Positions 28,701 through 37,317 are shown, counted from the first letter of the stretch. The stretch: 64,000 bases of DNA from an uncultured Sulfitobacter sp. (GCF_947499945.1 NZ_CANMQD010000004.1:186001-250000); one strand, 5' to 3'. Made by a program: numbers and translations. Notes: generated from the letters alone by a model not told the origin.

Positions 28701-28923
28701 GGACGTTTTCGTCTTCGCTCAGGGTTTCGGGAACGACACTATCGCCGATTTCACCGATGGCGCCGACATGCTAGATTTCTCGGGTCACGCCGGGGTGAGC
28801 GGCATTACAGACCTGAGCATCTTTGCAGCAGGCGGAGATGCGGTTATTGAAGATGGCGCGGGCAACTCAATCATACTTAACGACGCGGTCGGCCTGATAG
28901 ACATAGACGACTTCCTGTTCTGA
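25771..28923 (+). CDS. RTX-repeat secreted protein with beta-propeller-like N-terminus
   Basis: 1050 residues, no N-terminal signal peptide. Residues ~9-395 hold seven repeats of about 55 residues, each opening like GSEFAVNTY and containing GGFVVVW and IYGQRF, consistent with a seven-bladed propeller. Residues ~400-970 carry seven modules: RTX nonapeptides (GGDGNDLLRGRGGADVLEGG) alternating with a SAGWVNVSL..TGY..GG segment and an IENLTGS segment; the third module is degenerate. The C-terminus (ADVFVFAQGFGNDTIADF ... DDFLF) is a type I secretion signal. RTX repeats bind Ca2+ outside the cell. No ABC exporter or TolC is in the window. GGGGGA precedes the ATG. Role unknown; adhesion or matrix is a guess. 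Confidence 0.9.
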   Translation: MTFTATPLGSEFQINTNIQNGQSSPKISSLQNGGYVVVWESYIGTLVPGSSYKRNVYDVKAQILDANGNKVGAEFTVNTIPEYTSDRPAVDTLADGSFVIAYQTDEGEIYMRRYMADGTAMGGEELVNTTVSGRRTNPEITALDDGGFVVSWDQIDGTYSPIDIKAQRFDATSTMVGSEFAVNTYAADNQINSSLTALNSGGFVTVWSSDGQDGSEEGIYGRVYNAAGVAGSEFRVNNYTTDEQRLPQVSSLASGGFVVVWQSWDQESDTYYGVRGQRYAADGSTLGAEFPVNTYTANYQHLASVAGTPDGGFIVAWTDNDEYWSGQDGANMEAGVYMQRFDADGVKVGDETRVPTTLEGGQAYPDIEVSDDGAVLIVWMSPDGSADGIFGQRFASQWVGTDAANTFQGQDADDWMEGLGGADTMSGGDGTDTLSYDSSSAAVNVSLLTGYAGGAAGNDASGDVISGFEALEGSAHNDILSGDHGANTLSGGDGNDLLRGRGGADALEGGDGGDTATYDDSAGWVNVSLATGFTGGGVGSHAIGDTFSSIENLTGSRFDDRMTGDDGNNLLEGGAGADTLVGGSGFDIVSYASSPSFVMMSTNGYDQGYIGGVGNHAIGDVLFGVEGLRGSRYNDILRGITFTKLLDGGDGDDSLLKGFGGSMAMVGGNGNDTVSYAGTNANVNVSLMTGYAGGGAAGDTFDSIENLTGSNYSDILSGDHGANRISGAGGNDLLRGRGGADVLEGGSGIDTATYDDSAGWVNVSLLTGYTGGGPGNHATGDTLSLIENLTGSGFDDLLSGDHGVNVLHGGDGNDILRGRGGADVLEGGDGIDTATFDDSAGWVNVSLETGFTGGGAGSHAIGDTFSGIENLTGSRFGDRLNGDNGNNVLEGLLGADTLDGNGGSDTASYVNSAGWVNVSLLTGYAGGGTGSHAAGDTFSEIENLTGSRFGDRLNGSVGNNVMEGGAGNDLLRGNGGADVFVFAQGFGNDTIADFTDGADMLDFSGHAGVSGITDLSIFAAGGDAVIEDGAGNSIILNDAVGLIDIDDFLF

Positions 28924-30202
28924 CCCAGAAGGAATGTACCCGAAGTTTCTTAGCAGGCGCCCAAGAAGTGCCTGCACGCTTACGCATTAGAGGTCTGTTG
29001 CCTTGATAAGCGCGCCTGCAATTTCTAAACCAAATTGGTTTCTGGAGGCCGATCATGCAGTTGAATCTGTTTTGTGAAAAGCCTCTTCGAACTGGCCGTT
29101 GATCCAATATAAGACAGTATTCAAACCCGAAGATGTCAAGATCAATTCAGCAGACCCACCTAATCCGCGACAAGAGGCGCAGGTGGAGTTGAAGCATCAG
29201 CCGTTTGCAGCAGCGCCGAGTAGCAAAGCGCACTGTTTAGGAGCACCGCTAAGGCGAACACGCCAATCGAAAGTAACCTATACAGCAGATTTATGAGTTT
29301 TACTCTTGTGGCTCGCCAGCCAATGATGTCGCCAGATTTGCTGCTTCGAAAGCACTTTTTAAGCACTTCCCAATTCGAGGTTGCCGCGCGAGGCGCATCC
29401 CGAGAAATTGTTAACTAAGCGCTTACTTGGGACTTAATTTCCACTTTCATATCCGCGTTTTGCGATAGCGATTATAGCGCCATCAAAACCGATCCCATCT
29501 TGAAAAACCGGATTGTCCCGTTGCAGCGCAACTTACCTGAAGGTATTTATCCTTATGGTAAAACGTCAGAAATCTGGCACTTAGCAAGGCAATCGTTCCG
29601 CGACTAATATCATCGTCTACGCCGTTTGAGCTGATTGCTGGTTTCCTCAATGCCTGCGTAATGTTGAGGACTTAACGGCCGCAGGCAATAGGGTGCACAT
29701 CCGCGTCCAGTCTCGGCACAGCAGGCAAACTGCGGACAGGATTTTCCGCGCACTATTTCGGGCATTTCGCAAACCTTGCGTGATCGTCACTGGCTAACTT
29801 CGCAGGTACGGAACCGATCTGGCAGACTCTGCTTCGGTCAGTATGAAACAGCCGCCAAAAAGAGTTTTGACAATCGATCCGGAGGTTCACACAAACCGAC
29901 CGGGCATCGAGAGAAATGAATGGTGCGGATCAAGCTTCCAAGACAGGCGAAGCTATTTCTTTCCGTCCATGATCAAGTCCAAACCTTCGTGTGCCCCCGC
30001 CGCAACAACCTGTCAGCCACTTCACAACCCAAAACCAGAGCCGAAGTCCAATTGATCTGGGAGGACATCACGCGTGAGATGAATACCACCTGAGATCTAG
30101 CACATGGAACTTCATTGGAATGATCGTCGATGAGCGGACGGGACCCCGACGTGGCATGTCTCAAAGCCGGTTAACACCTCAGCAATACCAATTAAACGCA
30201 AT
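28924..30202. other. Gene-poor 1.28-kb gap between the two RTX genes
   Basis: No gene is supported. A GCAGGC/GCCTGC stem (28953-28975) follows the first RTX gene, without a T tract. A 68-codon leftward frame at 29160-29366 has one hydrophobic helix but no good start context. A ~47-codon plus-strand frame ending at 29607 (LPEGIYPYGKTSEIWHLARQ) has no start codon and looks like a gene fragment. The rest has frequent stops on both strands, suggesting decayed DNA. Confidence 0.5.
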
Positions 30203-30229
30203 ATGGGCGGGCCTTTCGGGCCCGCCCAT
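30203..30229 (-). terminator. Strong stem-loop terminating the leftward RTX gene
   Basis: Perfect 11-bp stem ATGGGCGGGCC/GGCCCGCCCAT around a 5-base loop, 17 bases beyond the RTX stop. Only a mixed T-rich tail follows on the minus strand, so efficiency is uncertain. Confidence 0.75.
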
Positions 30230-30246
30230 ACGTTCACACTCGGTGT

Positions 30247-33200
30247 TTATGCAAACAGGAAGTCTGCTTCGTCGATCAGACCTGCTGCTTCGGCAAGCGT
30301 GATGCTGTTGCCATAGGAGTCCGCAACAGTGGCATCTGTACCCGCAGTTCCGATTGTCAAATCAGCAAAGCTGCTGACTTGGCTGTTGCCTGAAAAGTCC
30401 AGGAACTCGGTGCCGTTTTGGAAATCATGAACAGTGTCTTGACCAAAGCCTTTGTTGAACACAAACACATCTGCACCACCGTGACCACGCATGGAGTCGT
30501 TGCCGCCGCCGCCGTTCAGGATGTTGGCGCCGTTGTTACCAGCCATAACATCGTTAAAGGCGGAACCGCAAAGGTTCTCGATGCTGTTAAACACATCACC
30601 GATCGCATGGCTGCCTGTACCACCGCCGACAAAACCGGTCAGCAACGAAACATTCACGAAGCCAGCACTGTCCTTATAGGTCGCTGTATCCGAACCGCCA
30701 TTCCCGTTGAGCACATCGGCACCATACCGGCCCTGAAGCACGTTGTCGCTGTTGTCACCGTTCAGGATATCCGCGAAGCGTGACCCGTTCAAACCCTCGA
30801 TGGAATTGAAGGTATCACCGACCGCATCGCTGCCTGCACCACCGCCAACAAAACCGGTCAGCAACGAAACATTCACAAACGCGTCCGAGTCCTCATAGTC
30901 GGCAGTGTCCATACCGATACCACCATCAAGGAAGTCAGCACCCCCCCGACCGCGCAGAAGATCGTCACCGTTGCCGCCGATGATATCATTTGCAACATCG
31001 TCACCGTTCAAACGGTCAGCAAAGACAGAGCCAACCAGACCTTCAATGCTTGAGAATGTATCGCCCATGGCATGGCTTCCAGCGCCACCACCGACAAATC
31101 CTGTCTCAAGGCTCACGTTGACCCAACCCTGGCTACCGGAATAATCCGACGTGTCCATATCGTCGCCACCGTCCAGTACATCTGCACCGGATCCGCCGCG
31201 CAATGTGTCATCGCCGGTGCCACCGGTCAACGTATCACTGCCCGCCAGACCATAGATGTAGTCCGCGCCAGTGGTCCCTGCGGTAGCTTCCGCAGCATCT
31301 GAGCCAAAGATCACATTGGCTGGGGACGGTGTTGCCGACGCTGAAGGATTGGTCACAAACAGATCGTCGAGCATGTTCAGACCTTCGCCGGGATCAACCG
31401 TTGCACCGACACCCAAGTCCTTAGCAACATCATCCAGGACCGCGATAAGCTCACCATTCAAAGAGAGCGTCAGGTCATCACCCGATACCCCCTGCGAGAA
31501 CATGGAGTAGCCTGCGGGCACTTCGGCGTCGAAATCTACAAGCGCATCAATCCCGATAAAGCCAAGCTTGTCCGCGCCGACTTCGAAGTCCTTTACCGTG
31601 CTGGGACGGTAAATGTCACTCACCGAAGTACCGTAGGACAGGACAAACAGGTCGGACCCTTCACCACCGGTAAATTCATTGCTGCCAACACCGACGAGTT
31701 GATCGTCGTCAGTACCGCCTTCGACGACAGTATCTGCCAGATTGATTGCAATTTCCTCATGATCCAACAACAACTCGGTGCTGTAAATCGTTGCCGGTTT
31801 GATGTCACCCTTGATATAGAAGGCAACGTCGAAGTCATCTGACAGGTTCACGCCATTGGCCGTAACCGTTCCGGCGTTGTCCTGCCAGCCGGCGCTGATG
31901 TCCAGCGGCGAGATGTCTGTAGCCCAGTCAAGCAAGTTCAGAACCGTTTGGGTTTCTGCACCCACCTCGTATTTCACATCTGCACTAAGCGTTGGCAGCG
32001 GTGCGCTCGGGTCAATGGGGATTACGACACTTGGAAGGTCCTGACCGTATTTATCAGGCAGCAGGCGCCAGCGGGGGCCGGTCACATATTCGGTGCCATC
32101 ATCGTTCAGGACGGGCTCAAACGGCTCGCGATCCATCGTGGTGTACCACGCGTTGGTAAAACCTTGCTCGAGGTCCGAAGCGCCAGCGCCAATCTGGGCC
32201 AAAAGCGATGCATCATAAGCATCAACAAGTGCGCTATCACGCAGGATCGTGCCTGCTTCGTAAAGAGTGCCATCACCGGCATAATAGTCATCCGTAGAAG
32301 CCCAAACGGTGCGGCCAACGTCACCATCATAATCTTCGATAATCACATAAGTTGGCAGGGTGCCAATCGCGGATTCGTTCTCGAAATCCTCGGGGCGTAG
32401 CTGATCATTGGGGTTGTTGGTGATGGTGTGGTGCGTAACCAACTCGGCAGCGGTAACAGAATACAGCTTTCTAAGGCCGGTGGCCTCGTCTACCTCTTTC
32501 CACTCGTCCGGCGTGTCGAGTGTTGCTTCGCCGCGCACGTCATTGGGGCGCTTGATCTCGTTCCCCCAGCGGTACAGCAGTTTGCCGTCGTCCTTCATCG
32601 TCACCGAATAGTCAGTGCCATAGGCGATGTCGTAGGAGATCGTGCTTTCGTTCGCGTTCAGCAGGTCCTTGATGTCCAGTACGCCGTCCAGATTCGCATC
32701 GGTGATGCCGTTTGTGGCAGCATTTGCGAGCAGATCTGCCACATGCTGGCCGTTCCAATCTGGATTCAGGCTCAGCAGAATCAGGTTGTCGTCCAGCGCA
32801 TAGACCGCGTCAGGATCGTCGGGAAACTGTTGATCCGACAAAACGTTTTGCATGACGCTGTAATGCTCTGTCGATGCCTTGACCGTGTTGCCGCCAAGAC
32901 CGGCCAGCCACGTGCCAAGAACAGCTGGTGTCTTGAACGTGTCTGTCGGAGAGTCAGAAATAATCAGACCCACTTGTTCGCCACCAATGAGCAGATCGCC
33001 CGCCCAGCCTTCGGCGTAGTCGTCGTCCAGCACTTTCTCTTCTGCGCCGAGGAAGTCGGTAACGTTATACCCAAACTCGCTATCTATAGGATAGAGCGTC
33101 ACGCCCTCTTTTGTTACTTTGGTACCGTTTGCGCCGGTGAAATCAATCACGTCGCCAGAGACGCCTTGCGTTACCCCGCTAAAGGTTCCGGTGATGTCGT

Positions 33201-33294
33201 CAGTGCTGAAAATGTGCAGCGAACTGAAGTCCGGTGTTGTATTGAGGGGTTGGTCAAAGTCGAGCTCTGTACCAGGGATTATCGGAGTAGCCAT
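30247..33294 (-). CDS. RTX-repeat secreted protein with novel N-terminal region
   Basis: 1015 residues, no signal peptide. The first ~520 residues match no family I know; they include an EF-hand/dockerin-like loop at 199-210 (DANLDGVLDIKD) and are strongly acidic. A first RTX-like patch follows (~520-560, GGEGSDLFVLSYG). Three full modules (~660-938) have the same form as in the neighbouring RTX protein: S.GWVNVSLETGFVGGGAGSHA, IEGLVGS, GGNGDDLLRGRGG. The C-terminal domain (GADVFVFNKGFGQDTVHDF ... EADFLFA) is a type I secretion signal. AAGGAA precedes the ATG. Convergent with the first RTX gene; it ends at the 30203-30229 stem. Confidence 0.9.
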   Translation of the reverse strand: MATPIIPGTELDFDQPLNTTPDFSSLHIFSTDDITGTFSGVTQGVSGDVIDFTGANGTKVTKEGVTLYPIDSEFGYNVTDFLGAEEKVLDDDYAEGWAGDLLIGGEQVGLIISDSPTDTFKTPAVLGTWLAGLGGNTVKASTEHYSVMQNVLSDQQFPDDPDAVYALDDNLILLSLNPDWNGQHVADLLANAATNGITDANLDGVLDIKDLLNANESTISYDIAYGTDYSVTMKDDGKLLYRWGNEIKRPNDVRGEATLDTPDEWKEVDEATGLRKLYSVTAAELVTHHTITNNPNDQLRPEDFENESAIGTLPTYVIIEDYDGDVGRTVWASTDDYYAGDGTLYEAGTILRDSALVDAYDASLLAQIGAGASDLEQGFTNAWYTTMDREPFEPVLNDDGTEYVTGPRWRLLPDKYGQDLPSVVIPIDPSAPLPTLSADVKYEVGAETQTVLNLLDWATDISPLDISAGWQDNAGTVTANGVNLSDDFDVAFYIKGDIKPATIYSTELLLDHEEIAINLADTVVEGGTDDDQLVGVGSNEFTGGEGSDLFVLSYGTSVSDIYRPSTVKDFEVGADKLGFIGIDALVDFDAEVPAGYSMFSQGVSGDDLTLSLNGELIAVLDDVAKDLGVGATVDPGEGLNMLDDLFVTNPSASATPSPANVIFGSDAAEATAGTTGADYIYGLAGSDTLTGGTGDDTLRGGSGADVLDGGDDMDTSDYSGSQGWVNVSLETGFVGGGAGSHAMGDTFSSIEGLVGSVFADRLNGDDVANDIIGGNGDDLLRGRGGADFLDGGIGMDTADYEDSDAFVNVSLLTGFVGGGAGSDAVGDTFNSIEGLNGSRFADILNGDNSDNVLQGRYGADVLNGNGGSDTATYKDSAGFVNVSLLTGFVGGGTGSHAIGDVFNSIENLCGSAFNDVMAGNNGANILNGGGGNDSMRGHGGADVFVFNKGFGQDTVHDFQNGTEFLDFSGNSQVSSFADLTIGTAGTDATVADSYGNSITLAEAAGLIDEADFLFA

Positions 33295-33547
33295 ATTGCG
33301 TTCCTTCTATTTACTGTAGCTGGCACAGAGGCCCCAAAAATTTCGGTCTGCACCATACATTCAGTAAATTTAATATATCTATGACCGCCCATGATTGATA
33401 AATATCAAAGCCTGACAATCATTCGTTAAGAACATCTAATAATCGTATGCAGATAGGTGATGGAACGCGTCAAACTACTGTATTAATTTGTATTTATGTT
33501 GGATATACTCATCTGTGAAAGCGTAATGGCGTTTGCAAAGGCCTGCG

Positions 33548-33790
33548 TCAGTCAACGCGGCCAGATTGATCAGTCAAATAGTAAAAATAGTTGGAAGTGG
33601 CGATCAGTCCCTCTCGTTTCATGCGCCGCAGCGTCCGGCAAATGTGGATTTAGATGAGCCCCATCAAATCACCAATCGACTGTTGGGTGAGGGATCAAGT
33701 GGACGCTGCTGAGTAGGGAGGCGTTCAGAGTGTCACATCGCGACGCCAATTCAAGAATTGCATAGGCCACACTCTATTTGCCCTTGGGCG
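33548..33790 (-). pseudogene. Decayed Crp/FNR-family regulator fragment
   Basis: Minus-strand translation gives AYAILELASRC, a region ending VHLIP, then after a frameshift LTQQSIGDLMGLI-stop-IHICRTLRRMKREGLIA, a clear Crp/FNR helix-turn-helix (compare LTQQEIADALGLT.VHVNRTLRRL). A stop codon lies in the recognition region and the effector domain cannot be followed. It lies upstream of and antiparallel to nothing intact, in a gene-poor zone, and is a dead gene. Confidence 0.75.
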
Positions 33791-34404
33791 GCTCCGTCGC
33801 AACATCCTTCATGCGTTCCGGAATCTGATCAACGATTCCAAACCTGCACGGATTAACGATATCTGGGGTAGGGACGTCACAAGCGTACAGAATTTATTCA
33901 ACGGCACAGCCGGCATGATCACGGCAATGGAGCGCATACATTGCGGCCCTGATCGCGACCTATAGGCGAACGCTAGGGACGTCGGAAAGGCAAAACAAAT
34001 TTTGCAGTTGCAAAGAGAAGTGTACATCGTGGAAAAAGGACGACAAAATCCACTGATGCATATTTTTCTGATATGGACTGACAATGAAATCCTTTGAGTC
34101 AGCAAAGAGTTGCTTGCAAAAGTTCACCCGCATTTTTCTTGAGCCTCAATGCAGGACCAGCGCTCTGTTCTAAAGGGGTCCAGCCGAAATATTCACTCGT
34201 CTTCCCAAGGGCTTTAGGGGGCGGTATGCGACAAGTCATGACGGTGACATTCACTGACGACAACTCTTCCGCTCATCTATTGATAACTTGCTTCTTTGCA
34301 AGGTGGCCGCAATCTGGCTGGTATACCAAGCATATTATCTATGTATGGCATTATATGAGCGCTCCCGCAAAATCACTAAATTACTTTATGACTTCAGGGT
34401 TAAG
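33791..34404. other. Gene-poor stretch before tRNA-Ser
   Basis: Frames here are short and unlike any family I know. Given the Crp/FNR remnant next to it, this is probably decayed sequence. It abuts the 3' end of tRNA-Ser, a common integration target, but I could not find a repeat of the tRNA end within 25117-34404. Confidence 0.4.
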
Positions 34405-34495
34405 TGGCGGAGACGCAGGGATTCGAACCCTGGGAACCCTTTAGAGGCTCAACGGTTTTCGAAACCGTCCCGTTCGACCACTCCGGCACGTCTCC
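34405..34495 (-). tRNA. tRNA-Ser (anticodon CGA)
   Basis: Class II tRNA with acceptor GGAGACG/CGTCTCC, discriminator G, anticodon loop TTCGAAA (anticodon CGA, reading UCG), a long variable arm (GAGCCTCTAAAGGGTTC) and T loop GTTCGAATC. CCA is encoded (34405-34407 on the plus strand as TGG). Confidence 0.96.
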
Positions 34496-34637
34496 GCTCG
34501 TGGTTGCGAGTGGTCGTTTAGTCCCAATTTCGAAGCTGGGCAAGAGCGCATCTGCGCATATTTGCCGCTCTTTCTATTTTCCGTTGCAGCGGCCCTCAGA
34601 ACAACTAGTTTAAGGGGAAGCTTACAAAGGATGCCCC

Positions 34638-35480
34638 ATGTTGTTGATCCGCCGCGCCATACTTCTTCCGCTAGCTGCTCTGTGCTTGACGTTTACGGCC
34701 CTCACTTCCAGCGCCCAGACGGCGGATCGTGACAGTCTTGAGACATTTCTCGAGGTGACAGGCTTTGACGTGGCGCTTGAGAGCATTGCCCTTTCCGCGG
34801 ATGCTGCGCCGCAAATGCTCGGCCTACAGGCAGAAGATTTCGGTTCAGAATGGCAGCGGCTGGTCGCAGAAGTCTTCAAGACAGAGCTGATGCACGACAT
34901 GGCAGTCGATATCCTTGAGAAAACACTCTCGGCGCCCTTGTTGAAGCATGCAGCAGATTTTTATGCTTCCGATTTGGGGCAGCGTTTGGTGGTAGCGGAA
35001 AACAGCTCCCATATGATAGAGGAAGACGGGCTGAAATCCGAGAGCGGTGGTCAGATCATCGAAGGGCTCAAGAGCATCGACAGCCCCCGCGTGGCCATTT
35101 TAGAGCGCCTAAACGCCGCCAGTGGCAGCGAGGACAGCTCGCTCCGCTCCATTCAGGAAATCCAAATACGGTTTTTGATGGCCGCCGCAGGGGCAGGGGT
35201 CATCGAGATGCAAATGGACGAACCTGACCTGCGCGAGGCGATGCGCTCTCAAGAGGACGAACTACGTGTCAGCCTGCGCCAGAGTGCGCTGGAGGGCGCC
35301 GCTTATACCTATCAGGCCTTCTCGGATGCCGAGATGATCGACTATGCTGTAGCGCTTGAGCACGACGATATGAAACAGGTGTATGACCTGATGAATGCAG
35401 TACAATACGAGATTATGGCCGATCGTTTTGAGGCTGTTGCTGCACGCTTGCGGGTCATGCAGCCAAGTCAGGACCTCTAA
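34638..35480 (+). CDS. Exported DUF2059-type protein
   Basis: 280 residues with a signal peptide (LLIRRAILLPLAALCLTFTALTSSAQ, cut near residue 26). The mature part is helical, with the DUF2059-like segment ILEKTLSAPLLKHAADFYASDLGQRLV. Probably periplasmic; function unknown. The next gene starts right after its stop and is a paralogue, so this is a duplicated pair in one operon. Confidence 0.8.
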   Translation: MLLIRRAILLPLAALCLTFTALTSSAQTADRDSLETFLEVTGFDVALESIALSADAAPQMLGLQAEDFGSEWQRLVAEVFKTELMHDMAVDILEKTLSAPLLKHAADFYASDLGQRLVVAENSSHMIEEDGLKSESGGQIIEGLKSIDSPRVAILERLNAASGSEDSSLRSIQEIQIRFLMAAAGAGVIEMQMDEPDLREAMRSQEDELRVSLRQSALEGAAYTYQAFSDAEMIDYAVALEHDDMKQVYDLMNAVQYEIMADRFEAVAARLRVMQPSQDL

Positions 35481-36290
35481 ATGCGTCACCTCCTTGCCGC
35501 ATGCCTTGTCTTTCTGACTGCGCTGCCCCTTTGGGCCGATGCGCGGCACACAGTTTTGATGGACGTGCTGAAAATCCGTGAGCTGAGCGCAATCCTGCAC
35601 GCCGAGGGGTTGGCCTTTGGCGCGACGCTCAACCGTGAGTGGCTCGAGGATCAGGGGGGCCCTGCATGGACGGGGCAAGTGACCCGCATCTACGATCCTG
35701 AACGTATTAGTGAGGGCATCCGCGCAGGGCTTGAGCCCGCGCTCACAGGTGAGGTACTGGAAGCTGCGATCACATTCTTTGCCTCCGATCTGGGGGCAAA
35801 AGTTATCACACTCGAGAATTCAGCCCGCGCTGCCATGGCTGATGAGACGATAGAGCAGGAAGCCCGCGCCCGTTTCGCTGAATTGTATGGCACCAGTGAT
35901 CCAAGGCTCAAGCAGATCAACCGCATGATTGACGCAGGCGATTTGGTGAACCGCAACGTCACTTCCGCGCTCAACTCAAACTACAACTTTTTGCGCGCAC
36001 TGGTCGATGGCGATGTCTATTTAATGAGCGATGATGAAATTCTTCAAGATGTCATGTCAGAGCGCGACGAAATAGCCGCAGATACGCTGAACTGGCTCGG
36101 CGGCTTTATGACTCTGGCCTATAGCCCGCTGAGCATTGACGAGCTGACAGCCTATGCCGACTTCTCTGAAACCGCTGCGGGTAAGGCACTGAACGCAGGA
36201 TTCTTTGCGGGCTTTGATCCGCTTTATGAGGACATCTCCTATGCGTTGGGCCGCGCCATGGCGCTGAACATGATTGCCGAGGAACTTTAG
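35481..36290 (+). CDS. Second exported DUF2059-type protein
   Basis: 269 residues with a short signal peptide (RHLLAACLVFLTALPLWADA). It repeats the neighbour's architecture, including GLEPALTGEVLEAAITFFASDLGAKVI. The ATG directly follows the previous stop. Helical and probably periplasmic, function unknown; the pair may form a heterodimer (inference). Confidence 0.8.
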   Translation: MRHLLAACLVFLTALPLWADARHTVLMDVLKIRELSAILHAEGLAFGATLNREWLEDQGGPAWTGQVTRIYDPERISEGIRAGLEPALTGEVLEAAITFFASDLGAKVITLENSARAAMADETIEQEARARFAELYGTSDPRLKQINRMIDAGDLVNRNVTSALNSNYNFLRALVDGDVYLMSDDEILQDVMSERDEIAADTLNWLGGFMTLAYSPLSIDELTAYADFSETAAGKALNAGFFAGFDPLYEDISYALGRAMALNMIAEEL

Positions 36291-36371
36291 GGAAATAGAC
36301 CGCCCTGCGCCTGAGCCGGTGCGAATTGCTGATAAAGCGGCAAAAACCCGCAATCCCTATGGCAATGCACC

Positions 36372-36400
36372 TTGACTTGGGGGCCTAACCGCCCGATAAG
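36372..36400 (+). promoter_or_regulatory. Promoter of rplU-rpmA
   Basis: TTGACT (36372-36377), a 17-base spacer and GATAAG (36395-36400). Transcription starting about 7 bases later would leave a ~140-base leader before rplU. Confidence 0.6.
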
Positions 36401-36547
36401 CCGCCATCTCGGCAAGCCATTTGCATGCACGGGAGTTATTTTAATGACGCCCCAAGGGCGCGCTGTTCGAGGTGGATGCAGGCACAGTCTGGTCCAAAAC
36501 ACCCTTAACCGGGGACCACAGAACGCGGAAGATATGAAGGAAGACCT

Positions 36548-37306
36548 ATGTTTGCGGTCCTGAAAACAGGCGGTAAGCAATATAAAGTTCAAGCGGGCGA
36601 CATGCTCCGCGTAGAACGTATTGCGGCATCTGCCGGTGAGACAGTTCAATTCAACGAAGTGCTAATGCTTGGCGGGGATAACCCAACAGTTGGCGCGCCA
36701 ATGATCGAAGACGCAGGCGTTCAAGCCGAAGTCGTTGATCAGATCAAAGGCGAAAAAGTTATCCACTTCGTCAAGCGTCGCCGGAAGCACTCTTCCAAGC
36801 GTACAAAAGGTCACCGTCAGAAACTGACACTGGTCAAGATCACCGAAATCCTCGCATCCGGCGCAGGTAAATCCGGTGTTGCAGCAGCCATCGGCACAGG
36901 CTCCGTTTCCGCAGCCGCCGTAGCAGCCATCACAGGCAAAGCCGTTGACGCGCCTGTATCCAAAAAGGCAAAGAAAGCAAAAGCCGACAAGCCAGTGAAG
37001 GCTGCTCCGGTAAAAGCGAAATCCGGCGCGGCACCAAAAGCCGAAGCCAAAGCAGACGAAGCGCCAAAGGCCGCAAAGCCCGCAGCAAAGAAAGCCGCGA
37101 AAGGCGATGGTGACGATCTGTCCACCATCTCCGGTGTTGGTCCGGTAATTGTTGGCAAACTGCACGCTGAAGGTATCACAACCTTCGCACAGATTGCTGC
37201 TTGGACGGATGCGGATGTCGAAGCGATTGAAGAGAAACTGTCGTTCAAAGGTCGTGTGGGTCGTGAAGACTGGATCGCACAGGCCAAAGAGCTGGCAAAA
37301 GGTTAA
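36548..37306 (+). CDS. rplU: Ribosomal protein bL21 with C-terminal HhH extension
   Basis: Residues 1-~103 are a complete L21 ([20 protein letters not shown] ... [16 protein letters not shown], the rRNA-binding signature). The protein runs on to 252 residues: an Ala/Lys linker (~105-190) and a helix-hairpin-helix domain ([20 protein letters not shown] ... [11 protein letters not shown]). The fusion is known in Rhodobacteraceae; its role is not. AAGGAAGACCT precedes the ATG. Co-transcribed with rpmA, 11 bases downstream. Confidence 0.95.
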   Translation: MFAVLKTGGKQYKVQAGDMLRVERIAASAGETVQFNEVLMLGGDNPTVGAPMIEDAGVQAEVVDQIKGEKVIHFVKRRRKHSSKRTKGHRQKLTLVKITEILASGAGKSGVAAAIGTGSVSAAAVAAITGKAVDAPVSKKAKKAKADKPVKAAPVKAKSGAAPKAEAKADEAPKAAKPAAKKAAKGDGDDLSTISGVGPVIVGKLHAEGITTFAQIAAWTDADVEAIEEKLSFKGRVGREDWIAQAKELAKG

Positions 37307-37317
37307 GGAGAGACCAC

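Noticed and set aside
27061-28720. Repeats considered as a CRISPR array
   Set aside because: The repetition is in-frame RTX protein coding with variable DNA, not identical short repeats with spacers. No CRISPR array is present in the window.
29160-29366. 68-codon minus-strand frame with one hydrophobic helix
   Set aside because: No ribosome site and no family; isolated in decayed DNA. Kept only as a remark on the gap.
32428-33384. 318-codon plus-strand frame opposite the second RTX gene
   Set aside because: Antisense to a clearly coding RTX protein; composition is the complement of its codons.
25117-34495. att-site duplication of the tRNA-Ser 3' end
   Set aside because: I looked by eye for a copy of the tRNA 3' end near 25117-25300 and elsewhere in the interval and saw none, so an integrase-type island cannot be claimed.
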